Shown here: piece after piece, positions 41,510-49,873 of the stretch
How positions within the stretch are numbered: position 1 is the stretch's first letter
Layout of the letters: every line of letters starts with the position of its first letter
Assembly: GCF_036099295.1 (NCBI RefSeq)
Contig: NZ_CP107976.1
Location: forward strand, 9,052,001 to 9,116,000
DNA from: Streptomyces sp. NBC_00358
Lineage (GTDB): Bacteria > Actinomycetota > Actinomycetes > Streptomycetales > Streptomycetaceae
Reading direction: 5' to 3'
DNA length: 64,000 nucleotides
Made by a program: the position numbers and the translations under genes
The notes under the pieces: generated by a model
What the model was told of the DNA's origin: nothing
What the model saw: the letters and a program-made list of their open reading frames with translations, nothing else
The model's database searches: none

Positions 41510-43333
41510 ATGCGTCACCCACCCGCACGGCGCCTGAGGCGTGCCCTGGTCGCGCTCCTCACCGCGGCCGTCGCCACTCTGGTGCAGTTCACCGTGGCAG
41601 CGCCCGTGCAGGCGGCCGCCGTCACCGGGTCCCCGTCGGTCGCGGCAGCGGCCTCGGGCGCCGGGTACTGGCACACCGCCGGCCGCCAGATCCTGGACGC
41701 GCAGAACCAGCCCGTACGCATGGCCGGGATCAACTGGTTCGGATTCGAGACCGCCAACTACGTCACGCACGGGCTCTGGTCACGCGACTACAAGTCGATG
41801 ATCGACCAGATGAAGACCCTGGGCTACAACACCATCCGCCTGCCCTACAGCGACGACATCTTCAAGGGCACCCAGCCCAACGGCATCACGTACGCCAACG
41901 GCCTGAACGCCGATCTGCAGGGCCTCGACTCGTTGCACGTGATGGACAAGATCGTCGACTATGCGGGATCGATCGGTCTCAAGGTCGTACTCGACCGTCA
42001 TCGCCCCGACAGCTCGGCCCAGTCGGCGCTCTGGTACACGTCGGCGGTCCCGGAGACGACCTGGATCTCCGACCTGAAGGCGCTGGTGGCGCGCTACAAC
42101 GGCAACACCGCGGTGATCGGTATCGATCTGCACAACGAGCCGCACGACCCGGCCTGTTGGGGATGCGGCGACACGAGCATCGACTGGCGGCTCGCGGCCG
42201 AGCGGGGCGGGAACGCGGTCCTGTCCGTCAACCCCAGCCTGCTGATCTTCGTGGAAGGCGTGCAGACGGTGAACGGCCAGAGCGACTGGTGGGGAGGCAA
42301 CCTCGCCGGGGTCGCCACCGCCCCGGTGCGTCTGAGTGTCGCCAACCGGGTCGTCTACTCGGCTCACGACTATGCCACCAGTGTCGCGCAGCAACCGTGG
42401 TTCAGCGATCCTTCGTTCCCGTCCAACATGCCGGCCATCTGGGACAAGAACTGGGGCTACATCTTCAAACAGAACATCGCTCCGGTGTGGCTCGGTGAAT
42501 TCGGCACCACGTTGCAGTCGACGGTCGACCAGAAGTGGCTCGCGGCCCTCGTCGACTACCTGCGCCCCACGGCGACATACGGGGGTGACAGCTTCAACTG
42601 GACCTTCTGGTCGTGGAATCCGAACTCCGGTGACACCGGTGGCATCCTCAAGGACGACTGGCAGACCGTGGACACGGTCAAGGACGGCTACCTCGCCACC
42701 ATCAAGGCACCGGGTTTCTCCGGAGGCGGGGGTGGGGGAGGAGGTGACACCACGGCACCCTCGACACCGACCGGGCTGGCGGTGACCGGCACGACCTCCT
42801 CCAGTGTCTCGCTGTCGTGGAGCGCCTCCACCGACGACAGCGGGGTCGCCGGTTACGACGTCTACCGCGGTACGGCCAAGACCGGGCAGGTCACCGGCAC
42901 GACGTTCACCGACACCGGTCTCACCGCGGGCACCCGCTACGACTACACCGTGCGGGCCCGCGACACGGCCGGCAACACCTCTGCCGCCTCCGCGTCGGTC
43001 AGCGCGACGACGGCAGGTTCCGGGGGCGGTTCCACCGGGTGCACGGCCACCTACAAGGTGAGCAGCGACTGGGGCAGCGGCTTCAACGCCGACATCACGG
43101 TCACCAACACCGGTTCCGCGACCACCAAGTCGTGGCAGGTCACGTGGGACTGGCCGGGCAGTCAGACCGTCAGCAGCATGTGGAACGCCTCCTACAGCCA
43201 GACCGGCAAGACGGTGACCGCGCGCAACGCCGACCACAACGGCGCCATCGCGCCTGGCGCTTCGGCCGGCTTCGGCTTCGGCGCGGCACCTGGCGGCGCA
43301 GGTGTACCGGTCCTGAACTGCAGCGCGGGCTAA
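41510..43333 (+). CDS. Secreted GH5 cellulase, GH5-FN3-CBM2
   Basis: A 607-residue secreted endoglucanase-type enzyme. The signal peptide ends near VQA-A (about 36). The GH5 domain (about 50-400) has acid/base Glu210 in DLHNEP and nucleophile Glu330 in WLGEFG. A Gly linker leads to an FN3 domain (about 415-500) and a CBM2 (about 510-600, CTATYKVSSDWGSGFNADIT, MWNASYSQTGKTVTARN). The CBM end reads GAAPGGAGVPVLNCSAG where W-rich sequence is usual, so its last strands may be altered. It is controlled by the CebR box 19 bases upstream and pairs with the divergent GH6 cellobiohydrolase. Confidence 0.9.
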   Translation: MRHPPARRLRRALVALLTAAVATLVQFTVAAPVQAAAVTGSPSVAAAASGAGYWHTAGRQILDAQNQPVRMAGINWFGFETANYVTHGLWSRDYKSMIDQMKTLGYNTIRLPYSDDIFKGTQPNGITYANGLNADLQGLDSLHVMDKIVDYAGSIGLKVVLDRHRPDSSAQSALWYTSAVPETTWISDLKALVARYNGNTAVIGIDLHNEPHDPACWGCGDTSIDWRLAAERGGNAVLSVNPSLLIFVEGVQTVNGQSDWWGGNLAGVATAPVRLSVANRVVYSAHDYATSVAQQPWFSDPSFPSNMPAIWDKNWGYIFKQNIAPVWLGEFGTTLQSTVDQKWLAALVDYLRPTATYGGDSFNWTFWSWNPNSGDTGGILKDDWQTVDTVKDGYLATIKAPGFSGGGGGGGGDTTAPSTPTGLAVTGTTSSSVSLSWSASTDDSGVAGYDVYRGTAKTGQVTGTTFTDTGLTAGTRYDYTVRARDTAGNTSAASASVSATTAGSGGGSTGCTATYKVSSDWGSGFNADITVTNTGSATTKSWQVTWDWPGSQTVSSMWNASYSQTGKTVTARNADHNGAIAPGASAGFGFGAAPGGAGVPVLNCSAG

Positions 43334-43719
43334 CGACGTTCCACGGATCGCCGAGTCTGTCCGAGAAGTACCGGAACACCATTCCTGTCGGAGCGGGCAA
43401 CAGCCCTGCTCGGCACCGGATGCGACGCCGCGGGTGGCGTGCTCGCGCCCGCCAGGCAGGAAGGGTGCTCCGGACCCGGCGGGGCGACGGACACGCATTC
43501 CGCCGACGGCGCCGATGGTCTGACTTCCCTTCAGGTCTCCCGGGACCGGTGCGGAGTGGAGAGAACCGCCGCCGAAGGGGGCCGATGAGTGGAAGGTTCT
43601 CACCTCTTCTCGCTCCGGAGTCGCACCTAGGGTGACGTGCGGCACGTACCCGAGGCCGGGTCGAGAAGACACATGAACCTGTTCCCCGGTGCGGACCCGC
43701 TGACCGAAAGGGAAGACCC
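43334..43719. other. Gap between GH5 cellulase and acyl-CoA ligase
   Basis: These 386 bases hold no supported gene or strong hairpin. The last part provides a purine-rich ribosome site (AAAGGGAAG) for the gene at 43720, whose first codons resemble a short-chain dehydrogenase start. Confidence 0.4.
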
Positions 43720-45447
43720 ATGTCTGATCAGTCCCGCGTCGCGATCGTCACCGGAGCCGCTGGGGTCGACCGGCCAGATTCTGCCCGCCCCGACGAGCTC
43801 CCGGAGCCGGTGACGGCCGGGGCCGTCGACGTCCTGGACGGGCTGATGCAGCCACGGCCGCTCACCATCGCACACATCCTGGAGCGCGCCGAGAGACTTC
43901 ATGCGCACAAGCACGTCACGACTGCCGGTGCCGGGCGGCTCACCTATGCCGAAGTGGCCGACCACACCAGGCGCCTGGCCACAGCCCTGGACTCCCTCGG
44001 CGTCCCGACCGGCGCCCGTGTCGCGACGTTCGCCGGCAACAACCGACGCCACCTCGAACTCTCTCTAGCGGTGCCGGCCACCAAGCGGGTGCTGCACACG
44101 ATCAACGTCCGGCTCTCCTCGGAGCACCTCGAATACATCGTCAACCACGCCGAGGACGACGTGGTGTTCGTCGATCGCGGGCTGCTCCCTCGGATCTGGC
44201 CGAGCGCCGACCGGATGCCACGCGTGCGGCACTGGGTGGTGATGCCCGACGGCAGCGACGCGGCGATCCCGGCGGACCCCCGCCTTCTGGACCACGACGA
44301 GGTGATCTCCAGGGCCGATCCGTTCACGGGCTCGTTCGAGGACACGTTCGCACCCGCGGATGAGAACCTGGCCTCGGGACTGTGCTACACCTCCGGGACG
44401 ACCGGACCGCCCAAGGGCGTGCTCTACAGCCACCGGTCGACGGTTCTGCACTGCCTGGGGACGCTCGCGGCCGGCCTCATCGGCCTCAGCGAGAGCGACG
44501 TCGTCATGCCGATCGTTCCCCTGTTCCACGCCAACGCCTGGGGTCTTCCCTACGGCGCGATGATGGCGGGCGCCTCCTTGGTTCTCCCCGGCAACTCGAA
44601 CGATCCGGCCCATCTGCTGCAGTTGATGGAGACCGAGCGGGTGACGGTCGCCGGTGCCGTCCCCACGGTGTGGAAGAGCCTGGCACCCGAGTTGCGGGCT
44701 CACGATCTGAGCGCCACGCGGCTACTGCTCGGTGGCGGCTCGGCCGTTTCCCCGGCGTTGTCCGAGTCCTACCGCGCCGCGATCGGCGTACCCATCACCC
44801 ATTCCTGGGGGATGACGGAGGTCAGCCCCGTCGGAGCCGTCGGCGGCACGCGCACCCGGCACCGGACAGCGACCACGGAGCAGCAGGTGGCCGTGCGGGC
44901 CGCCCAGGGCCAGCCCATGCCGCTGGTGAACCTGCGGATCGTCGATGTCGAGACGGGCCGGGAGCTGCCGCGCGACGGCAACGCCGTCGGTGAGCTGCAG
45001 GTGGCGGGCCCCTGGGTGGCGGGTGGCTACTTCCGTGCGGACGGGAAGGACAGCTTCACCGACGACGGCTGGCTGCGCACCGGCGACCTGGCCACCGTCG
45101 ACGCCGACGGCTATCTGCGGCTCGTGGACCGGATCAAGGACCTGATCAAGTCCGGGGGTGAGTGGATCTCCTCGATCGAGCTGGAGGCCGTCATCGCCTC
45201 ACACCCCGACGTCGTCGAAGTCGCCGTGATCGCCCGCCCGGATCCGCGGTGGGCGGAGCGCCCCGTCGCGTACGTCGTCCTGTGCGACGACAGCGTCACC
45301 ACGGCCGAAGGGCTCCTGCGGCACATCACGCCGATGGTCGCCAAGTGGTGGCTGCCCGACGAATTCATCTTCATGACCGCACTGCCCAGGACGGGTACCG
45401 GCAAGCTGTCGAAGAGCGCCCTGCGGAACTCGGTGCGTACGACCTGA
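43720..45447 (+). CDS. Fatty-acyl-CoA ligase with an SDR-like N-terminus
   Basis: A 575-residue AMP-forming acyl-CoA synthetase. The P-loop is YTSGTTGPPKG, A5 is HSWGMTEVSPVG, and the C-terminal hinge and catalytic Lys regions are DRIKDLIKSGGEWISSIELE and LPRTGTGKLSK. It activates a carboxylic acid with ATP and CoA; the subfamily suggests medium or long chains. The first residues, MSDQSRVAIVTGAAG, look instead like the Rossmann start of a short-chain dehydrogenase, and the usual ligase start (DGLMQPRPLTIAHILERAER) begins only at about 40. The gene may thus be an in-frame fusion formed by deletion. Confidence 0.85.
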   Translation: MSDQSRVAIVTGAAGVDRPDSARPDELPEPVTAGAVDVLDGLMQPRPLTIAHILERAERLHAHKHVTTAGAGRLTYAEVADHTRRLATALDSLGVPTGARVATFAGNNRRHLELSLAVPATKRVLHTINVRLSSEHLEYIVNHAEDDVVFVDRGLLPRIWPSADRMPRVRHWVVMPDGSDAAIPADPRLLDHDEVISRADPFTGSFEDTFAPADENLASGLCYTSGTTGPPKGVLYSHRSTVLHCLGTLAAGLIGLSESDVVMPIVPLFHANAWGLPYGAMMAGASLVLPGNSNDPAHLLQLMETERVTVAGAVPTVWKSLAPELRAHDLSATRLLLGGGSAVSPALSESYRAAIGVPITHSWGMTEVSPVGAVGGTRTRHRTATTEQQVAVRAAQGQPMPLVNLRIVDVETGRELPRDGNAVGELQVAGPWVAGGYFRADGKDSFTDDGWLRTGDLATVDADGYLRLVDRIKDLIKSGGEWISSIELEAVIASHPDVVEVAVIARPDPRWAERPVAYVVLCDDSVTTAEGLLRHITPMVAKWWLPDEFIFMTALPRTGTGKLSKSALRNSVRTT

Positions 45448-45823
45448 GGCACGCTCCGTCACATGCGACGCTCCCGCCCCGTGACCGGGGCCACGCGGAG
45501 CACGGTCCGATCGGTGAAGCGCCCCACATGACCCCCGTCACCTACTAAGAAGGCCAGTAGCGGCGAAGGGGGCATATCCGGGCGCACTCACCACCTCTGA
45601 CCTGGGGTTTGAGAGCCGCATCACATGACGGACTTTCTCCCCGGATGCGACCACCACTAGTAAATGGGGTCATTGCGGACGGGCTCCGATCCTGTTTGTC
45701 TGGAGCAGTCGCCAGGCGCCACGAGCCCTCACGGGCCGCGGCGCCGACGTACGCCGCTCCTTCCACACACCACGTGGTCACGGCGCACGAGCGACTCCAT
45801 GTCCCCGAAGAAACAGGTTCTCC
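45448..45823. other. Upstream region of the secreted transglycosylase
   Basis: There is no gene in these 376 bases. Some Streptomyces wall-hydrolase genes carry a ydaO-type c-di-AMP riboswitch in this position. I looked for its conserved G-rich core and could not convincingly place it. Confidence 0.4.
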
Positions 45824-46243
45824 GTGTCCGTCTCCGTCATCCGCCGCATCGTCTCCTCCCCGAAGAAGGCCCTCGCCACTACCGCCGTGGCCGCCGCCAC
45901 CGCCGGTATGGTCCTGGTCGCGGCGCCCGCCCAGGCCGCCACGCCCACCGCCGCCTCCTCCGCGAAGTCGATCGCCCACGCGATGATCCCGGACGCCTCG
46001 CAGTTCAACGCCTTCAGCAAGATCGTCGATCACGAGAGCGGCTGGAACATCAGCGCCACGAACTCCTCGTCCGGCGCGTACGGCCTGGTCCAGGCCCTGC
46101 CCGGTTCGAAGATGGCCTCCGCCGGCTCCGACTGGAAGACCAACCCCAAGACCCAGATCAAGTGGGGCCTGGACTACATGAACTCCCGCTACGGCAGCCC
46201 GGCCGGCGCCTGGAACTTCTGGCAGGCCAACGGCTGGTACTGA
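45824..46243 (+). CDS. Secreted lytic-transglycosylase-like protein
   Basis: A 139-residue secreted protein: a basic start (MSVSVIRRIVSSPKKALATT), a hydrophobic stretch ending APAQA-ATPT (about 39), then a small SLT-like domain with KIVDHESGWN (catalytic Glu), SGAYGLVQALPGSKM, TQIKWGLDYMNSRYGSPAGA and the end WNFWQANGWY. Such enzymes cleave peptidoglycan glycan strands and are abundant in Streptomyces. GTG 45824 has an AGG six bases upstream. A strong terminator follows. Confidence 0.85.
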   Translation: MSVSVIRRIVSSPKKALATTAVAAATAGMVLVAAPAQAATPTAASSAKSIAHAMIPDASQFNAFSKIVDHESGWNISATNSSSGAYGLVQALPGSKMASAGSDWKTNPKTQIKWGLDYMNSRYGSPAGAWNFWQANGWY

Positions 46244-46268
46244 TCAGCCCGAGCCCCACAGCACACAC

Positions 46269-46302
46269 AAGGCGGCACCCCGTACCCCGGGGCTGCCGCC
46301 TT
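46269..46302 (+). terminator. Terminator of the transglycosylase gene
   Basis: AAGGCGGCA pairs with TGCCGCCTT, with an inner CCCCG/CGGGG stem and a small loop, 25 bases past the stop. It may also serve the opposing PucR-type gene. Confidence 0.85.
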
Positions 46303-46377
46303 CGTCGTACCCGGACACGAGCACGAACGCCGGTCGTGGACAGCGCACGAGAAGCCGGACACGCACCTCGCGGTGGC

Positions 46378-48174
46378 TCATGACGGGGTGGTCGCGATCG
46401 TCCTGAGCTGGTGCAGCCGGAGGCCGAGCTGCAGTTGCAGGTCGTTCTCCTGGCGCCAGTCGAGGCCGAGCACGAGGTCGGCACGGTCCAGTCGCTTGAG
46501 CAGCGTGTTGACGTGTATGTACAACGCCCTGGCGGTCGCCGCCACGTTGGCGCGGTGGACGTAGTAGGCGCCGAGGGTGTCCACGAGGTCGGTGCCACGC
46601 CGCTCGTCGTAGTCGAGGAGCGGGCCGATGGAGTCGACGATGAAACGGTCGAGCTCACGGACCCGTTCGGTGTCGAAGATCAGGGCGTAGAGGGCGTAGC
46701 GGCCCGTGGTGGCGCCGAGGTCGCTGTGCCCGATCGCCCGCATGACGGCGCCGCAGCGGCTGGCCAGGGAGAAGGCGCGTGACCAGTCGCGATGGGCCAC
46801 CCGTTCTCCGATGACGGCGACGGGACCGCCCAGCGTGCGACGCAGCCGACGGTGGACCTCCTCGACGGTGCGGTCGTCGTCGGCGCTCGGGACGATCATC
46901 GTGGCCCTGCCCAGATGTTCGCCGGCCAGTCCGCGGCACTCCCGGGCGATGTCGTGCAGGTGGCGCGAGACGTCGGTCGACGACAACGTGGGGGACTCCG
47001 CCACGAGGACGAGGTCCAGCCGATCGGCGTCGATGCCGCGCGCCCGGGTGCGGGCGCGCTGGGCGGCACTGATCCCGGGGCTGCCGACCATGAGCTCGGT
47101 CAGGAGCTCTCCGCTCGATCGCTCACCCGCCTCGGCGACGGCCCGCTCCTTGAGGATGAGCAGTCCCAGGATGTGTGTGGCCCGTTCGAGGGTCCGCACG
47201 TCCGTGTCGTTCGGGGCTCCGCTCCCGGCGGCTGCCTCCCGGCTCCACGCCAGTGCGCCGAGACAGCTGTCACCTGCCCGGATCGAGGCGACGCTGCGGG
47301 CGACTCCGAGGTCGTCGACCGAGGTCGAGCATCGGCCCGAGCGGTGTGCGTTCTCGACGGCATCGGTCAGTCCGGTGTCGGTCGGGGTCCGGCACGGGCT
47401 CGACACCGAGTCCCGGCGAACGACAGCGGCGCCGGACCTGTCGAGGAGGGTGACGCTTCCGCCCAGTTGATCCGCGAGGAGCTGCGTGACGTCGTCCGGT
47501 GTCCCGCCCTCCAGCACAACTCCGGTCAGGGCCTCGTGGATCGCTTGCGCTCGCTCCACGACGGCCATGTGTTCCTCGATCTTCCGGTACGCGATCCGCA
47601 GTTCGTGCAGGGCGGTGCGGCTCGCCTCGTAGAGGCGGGCGTTGTCGAGGGCGACCGCTGCGTGGTCGGCGAATGCGCGCAGCAGCGCGATCTCGTCGCT
47701 CTGGAAGGCTCGTTCGGAACGGTCCGCGGCGAACAGGGCGCCCACCGCTTCACCGCGGATGACCAGTGGCACGCCGAGAAGTGCGACGAGTCCTTCGGCG
47801 GTGACCAGGCGGTCGAAATCCGGATCGTGGTCGATGACGGTCGTGGCGGCGTAGTCGTGCACCCAGTGCGGGCTCCGGGAGGCCAGGACCTTGCCACCGA
47901 GCCCCACGTCGGCCGGTATGCACGCCGCGAGGAAAGGGGCGGAGATCGTTCCCTCCGACGCCCTGACCGACAGCTTGAAGTCCGCGTCGACCAGCGAGAG
48001 ATACGTGAAGTCCGTGCGGATCAGATCGTGGGCGTGATGGACGATCGACTGCAACACCTCGTCGAGCTCGCCCAGCGCGGTCAGCGACTTGGCGGTCGTA
48101 TACAACGACGCCAGTTCGCGCTGTCGGCGCGCGAGCGAGCGCAACCGCGCCCCGCCTCCGAGGTCGCTGACCAC
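46378..48174 (-). CDS. GAF-containing PucR-type regulator
   Basis: A 598-residue regulator. An N-terminal helical segment precedes a GAF domain (about 20-190: LQSIVHHAHDLIRTDFTYLS, GVPLVIRGEAVGALFAADRS, AVALDNARLY), a middle region, and the C-terminal PucR helix-turn-helix (LVDTLGAYYVHRANVAATAR, ALYIHVNTLLKRLDRADLVL). PucR-type proteins usually activate catabolic genes in response to a small molecule. GTG 48174 with AGGAGG nine bases upstream is preferred to ATG 48195. It is divergent from an MHS transporter followed by a tannase-like esterase, its likely targets. Confidence 0.85.
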   Translation of the reverse strand: MVSDLGGGARLRSLARRQRELASLYTTAKSLTALGELDEVLQSIVHHAHDLIRTDFTYLSLVDADFKLSVRASEGTISAPFLAACIPADVGLGGKVLASRSPHWVHDYAATTVIDHDPDFDRLVTAEGLVALLGVPLVIRGEAVGALFAADRSERAFQSDEIALLRAFADHAAVALDNARLYEASRTALHELRIAYRKIEEHMAVVERAQAIHEALTGVVLEGGTPDDVTQLLADQLGGSVTLLDRSGAAVVRRDSVSSPCRTPTDTGLTDAVENAHRSGRCSTSVDDLGVARSVASIRAGDSCLGALAWSREAAAGSGAPNDTDVRTLERATHILGLLILKERAVAEAGERSSGELLTELMVGSPGISAAQRARTRARGIDADRLDLVLVAESPTLSSTDVSRHLHDIARECRGLAGEHLGRATMIVPSADDDRTVEEVHRRLRRTLGGPVAVIGERVAHRDWSRAFSLASRCGAVMRAIGHSDLGATTGRYALYALIFDTERVRELDRFIVDSIGPLLDYDERRGTDLVDTLGAYYVHRANVAATARALYIHVNTLLKRLDRADLVLGLDWRQENDLQLQLGLRLHQLRTIATTPS

Positions 48175-48318
48175 AGTGCCATTCCTCCTCGGCATCAGGT
48201 GGGGAAAAGCCCCACCGAATCGACGCGAGGTGTGGGTGATGCACACCTCAACCACACAGCAACGGCGCCTTAATGTAACCGCCATCACCCCCCTGCGCTA
48301 TGGACGAAGGCGGCATCT

Positions 48319-49710
48319 ATGGCAACTCCGCTCGCCCAACCCGAAGGACGGTCCGGCAGTCACCCGGGCGCCGACCCCTCCACGACCCGGAGCCGATCCT
48401 CGCGCAAGCTGATGGCCGCGGGACTCGTCGCGAGTGCGCTCGAGTGGTACGACTTCTTCCTCTACGGCACCGCGGCCGCGCTGGTCTTCCCCCATGTGTT
48501 CTTTCCGCACTCCTCGGCTCTGATGGGGACCCTCCTCGCCTTCAGCACGTTCTGGGCAGGCTTCGTGGCCCGTCCCATCGGCGGGGTACTCGCCGGACAC
48601 CTCGGCGACACCTACGGACGCAAGCCGGTCGTCGTCACCTGCCTGGCGGTCATGGGGGCTGCGACCTTCCTGATCGGCTGCCTTCCCAGCGCGGGGACCG
48701 TCGGTGTGCTGGCTCCGACGCTGCTGGTCGTTCTGCGCTTCGTACAGGGGCTCGCGGCCGGCGGCCAGTGGGGCGGCATCATGCTCCTGCTCACCGAGTC
48801 CGCCGGCCCCAAACGGCGAGGTTTCGCCGGAACATTCGGCCAGACCAGCGTCCCCGTCGCGGTGATCGTCTCGAACCTGATCTTCGTGGCCGCCAGCGGC
48901 CTGATGCCGGACGACGCCTTCCTCAGCTGGGGCTGGCGCATCCCCTTCCTGGTCAGCGTCGTGATGTTCGTGGTGGTCCTCTACATCCAGGCCAAGATCG
49001 AGGACACCCCGGAGTTCCGCGCGCTGCAGCGCGAGGTGTCGCGGCCGGAGAGCGCGGTCGTCCCGGCTCCGCTGGCCCACGTCGTACGCAACAAGTGGCG
49101 AACCATCCTTCTCGGCTGCGGACTCCTCTCGGCGACCAACAGCCTCTTCTACGTCAGCATCTCCGGGCTCCTCAGCTACGGCACCCACACGCTGGGACTC
49201 GAACGCAACCCCCTGCTCGCGGTCGTGCTGGTCAGTTCCGTGGCGATGCTCTTCGTCCTGCCCTGGTCCGGCCACCTGTCGGACAAGGTGGGCCGTCGGC
49301 CGCTGATCCTGGTCGGTGGTCTGGGTGTCGCCGTCTGGGCCTTCCCGTACTTCCGGCTCGTCGGCACCGCTTCACTGCCGCTGATCTTCCTCGCGGTGAC
49401 GGTGGGCTTCGTCTTCCAGTGCCTCACCTACGGCCCCATAGCGAGCTTCCTCGGCGAGCTCTTCGCACCCGGCGTCCGCTACTCGGGCGCGTCCCTTGCC
49501 TACCAGCTCTCCGCGATCATCGTCAGCGGCGGCACGCCGTTCCTCATGACAGCACTGATCGCCAAGACCGGGAGCACCATGCCGGTCGCCGCCTACATCA
49601 CGGTCATGGGGCTGATCACCACCGCCAGCGCGTGGTTCCTGCCCGAGACGAACCCCGCCGAGGTCCGTGACGATCCGCACGCCATCCCGGGCACGCACCT
49701 CTACCGCTGA
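48319..49710 (+). CDS. MHS-family MFS transporter
   Basis: A 463-residue, 12-segment major facilitator of the metabolite:H+ symporter (MHS) family. ASALEWYDFFLYGTAAALVF, RPIGGVLAGHLGDTYGRKPV and the second GHLSDKVGRRPLILVGG are family hallmarks. MHS members import organic acids such as shikimate, dicarboxylates or aromatic acids with protons. Placed between a PucR-type regulator and a tannase/feruloyl-esterase-like gene, it may import the aromatic acid released outside the cell (inference). Confidence 0.85.
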   Translation: MATPLAQPEGRSGSHPGADPSTTRSRSSRKLMAAGLVASALEWYDFFLYGTAAALVFPHVFFPHSSALMGTLLAFSTFWAGFVARPIGGVLAGHLGDTYGRKPVVVTCLAVMGAATFLIGCLPSAGTVGVLAPTLLVVLRFVQGLAAGGQWGGIMLLLTESAGPKRRGFAGTFGQTSVPVAVIVSNLIFVAASGLMPDDAFLSWGWRIPFLVSVVMFVVVLYIQAKIEDTPEFRALQREVSRPESAVVPAPLAHVVRNKWRTILLGCGLLSATNSLFYVSISGLLSYGTHTLGLERNPLLAVVLVSSVAMLFVLPWSGHLSDKVGRRPLILVGGLGVAVWAFPYFRLVGTASLPLIFLAVTVGFVFQCLTYGPIASFLGELFAPGVRYSGASLAYQLSAIIVSGGTPFLMTALIAKTGSTMPVAAYITVMGLITTASAWFLPETNPAEVRDDPHAIPGTHLYR

Positions 49711-49873
49711 GATGTCCGGCGCCGAGCGGGTCCCCGGCCGGCCCGGCTGCGAGCCGGAGACCGGGCCGTCCGCACCGCGCAGCCCCCGGGACCGCTCCAG
49801 AGCCGGCACGAGTTCGAGGCGGCCGGGGAAAATGCGGTCCTCCATGCCTTCGAGATCCGGGAAAGAGGCCAAC

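Noticed and set aside
45448..45823. ydaO-type c-di-AMP riboswitch
   Set aside because: Expected in front of some Streptomyces wall hydrolases, but the conserved core could not be placed by eye; a covariance-model search would decide.
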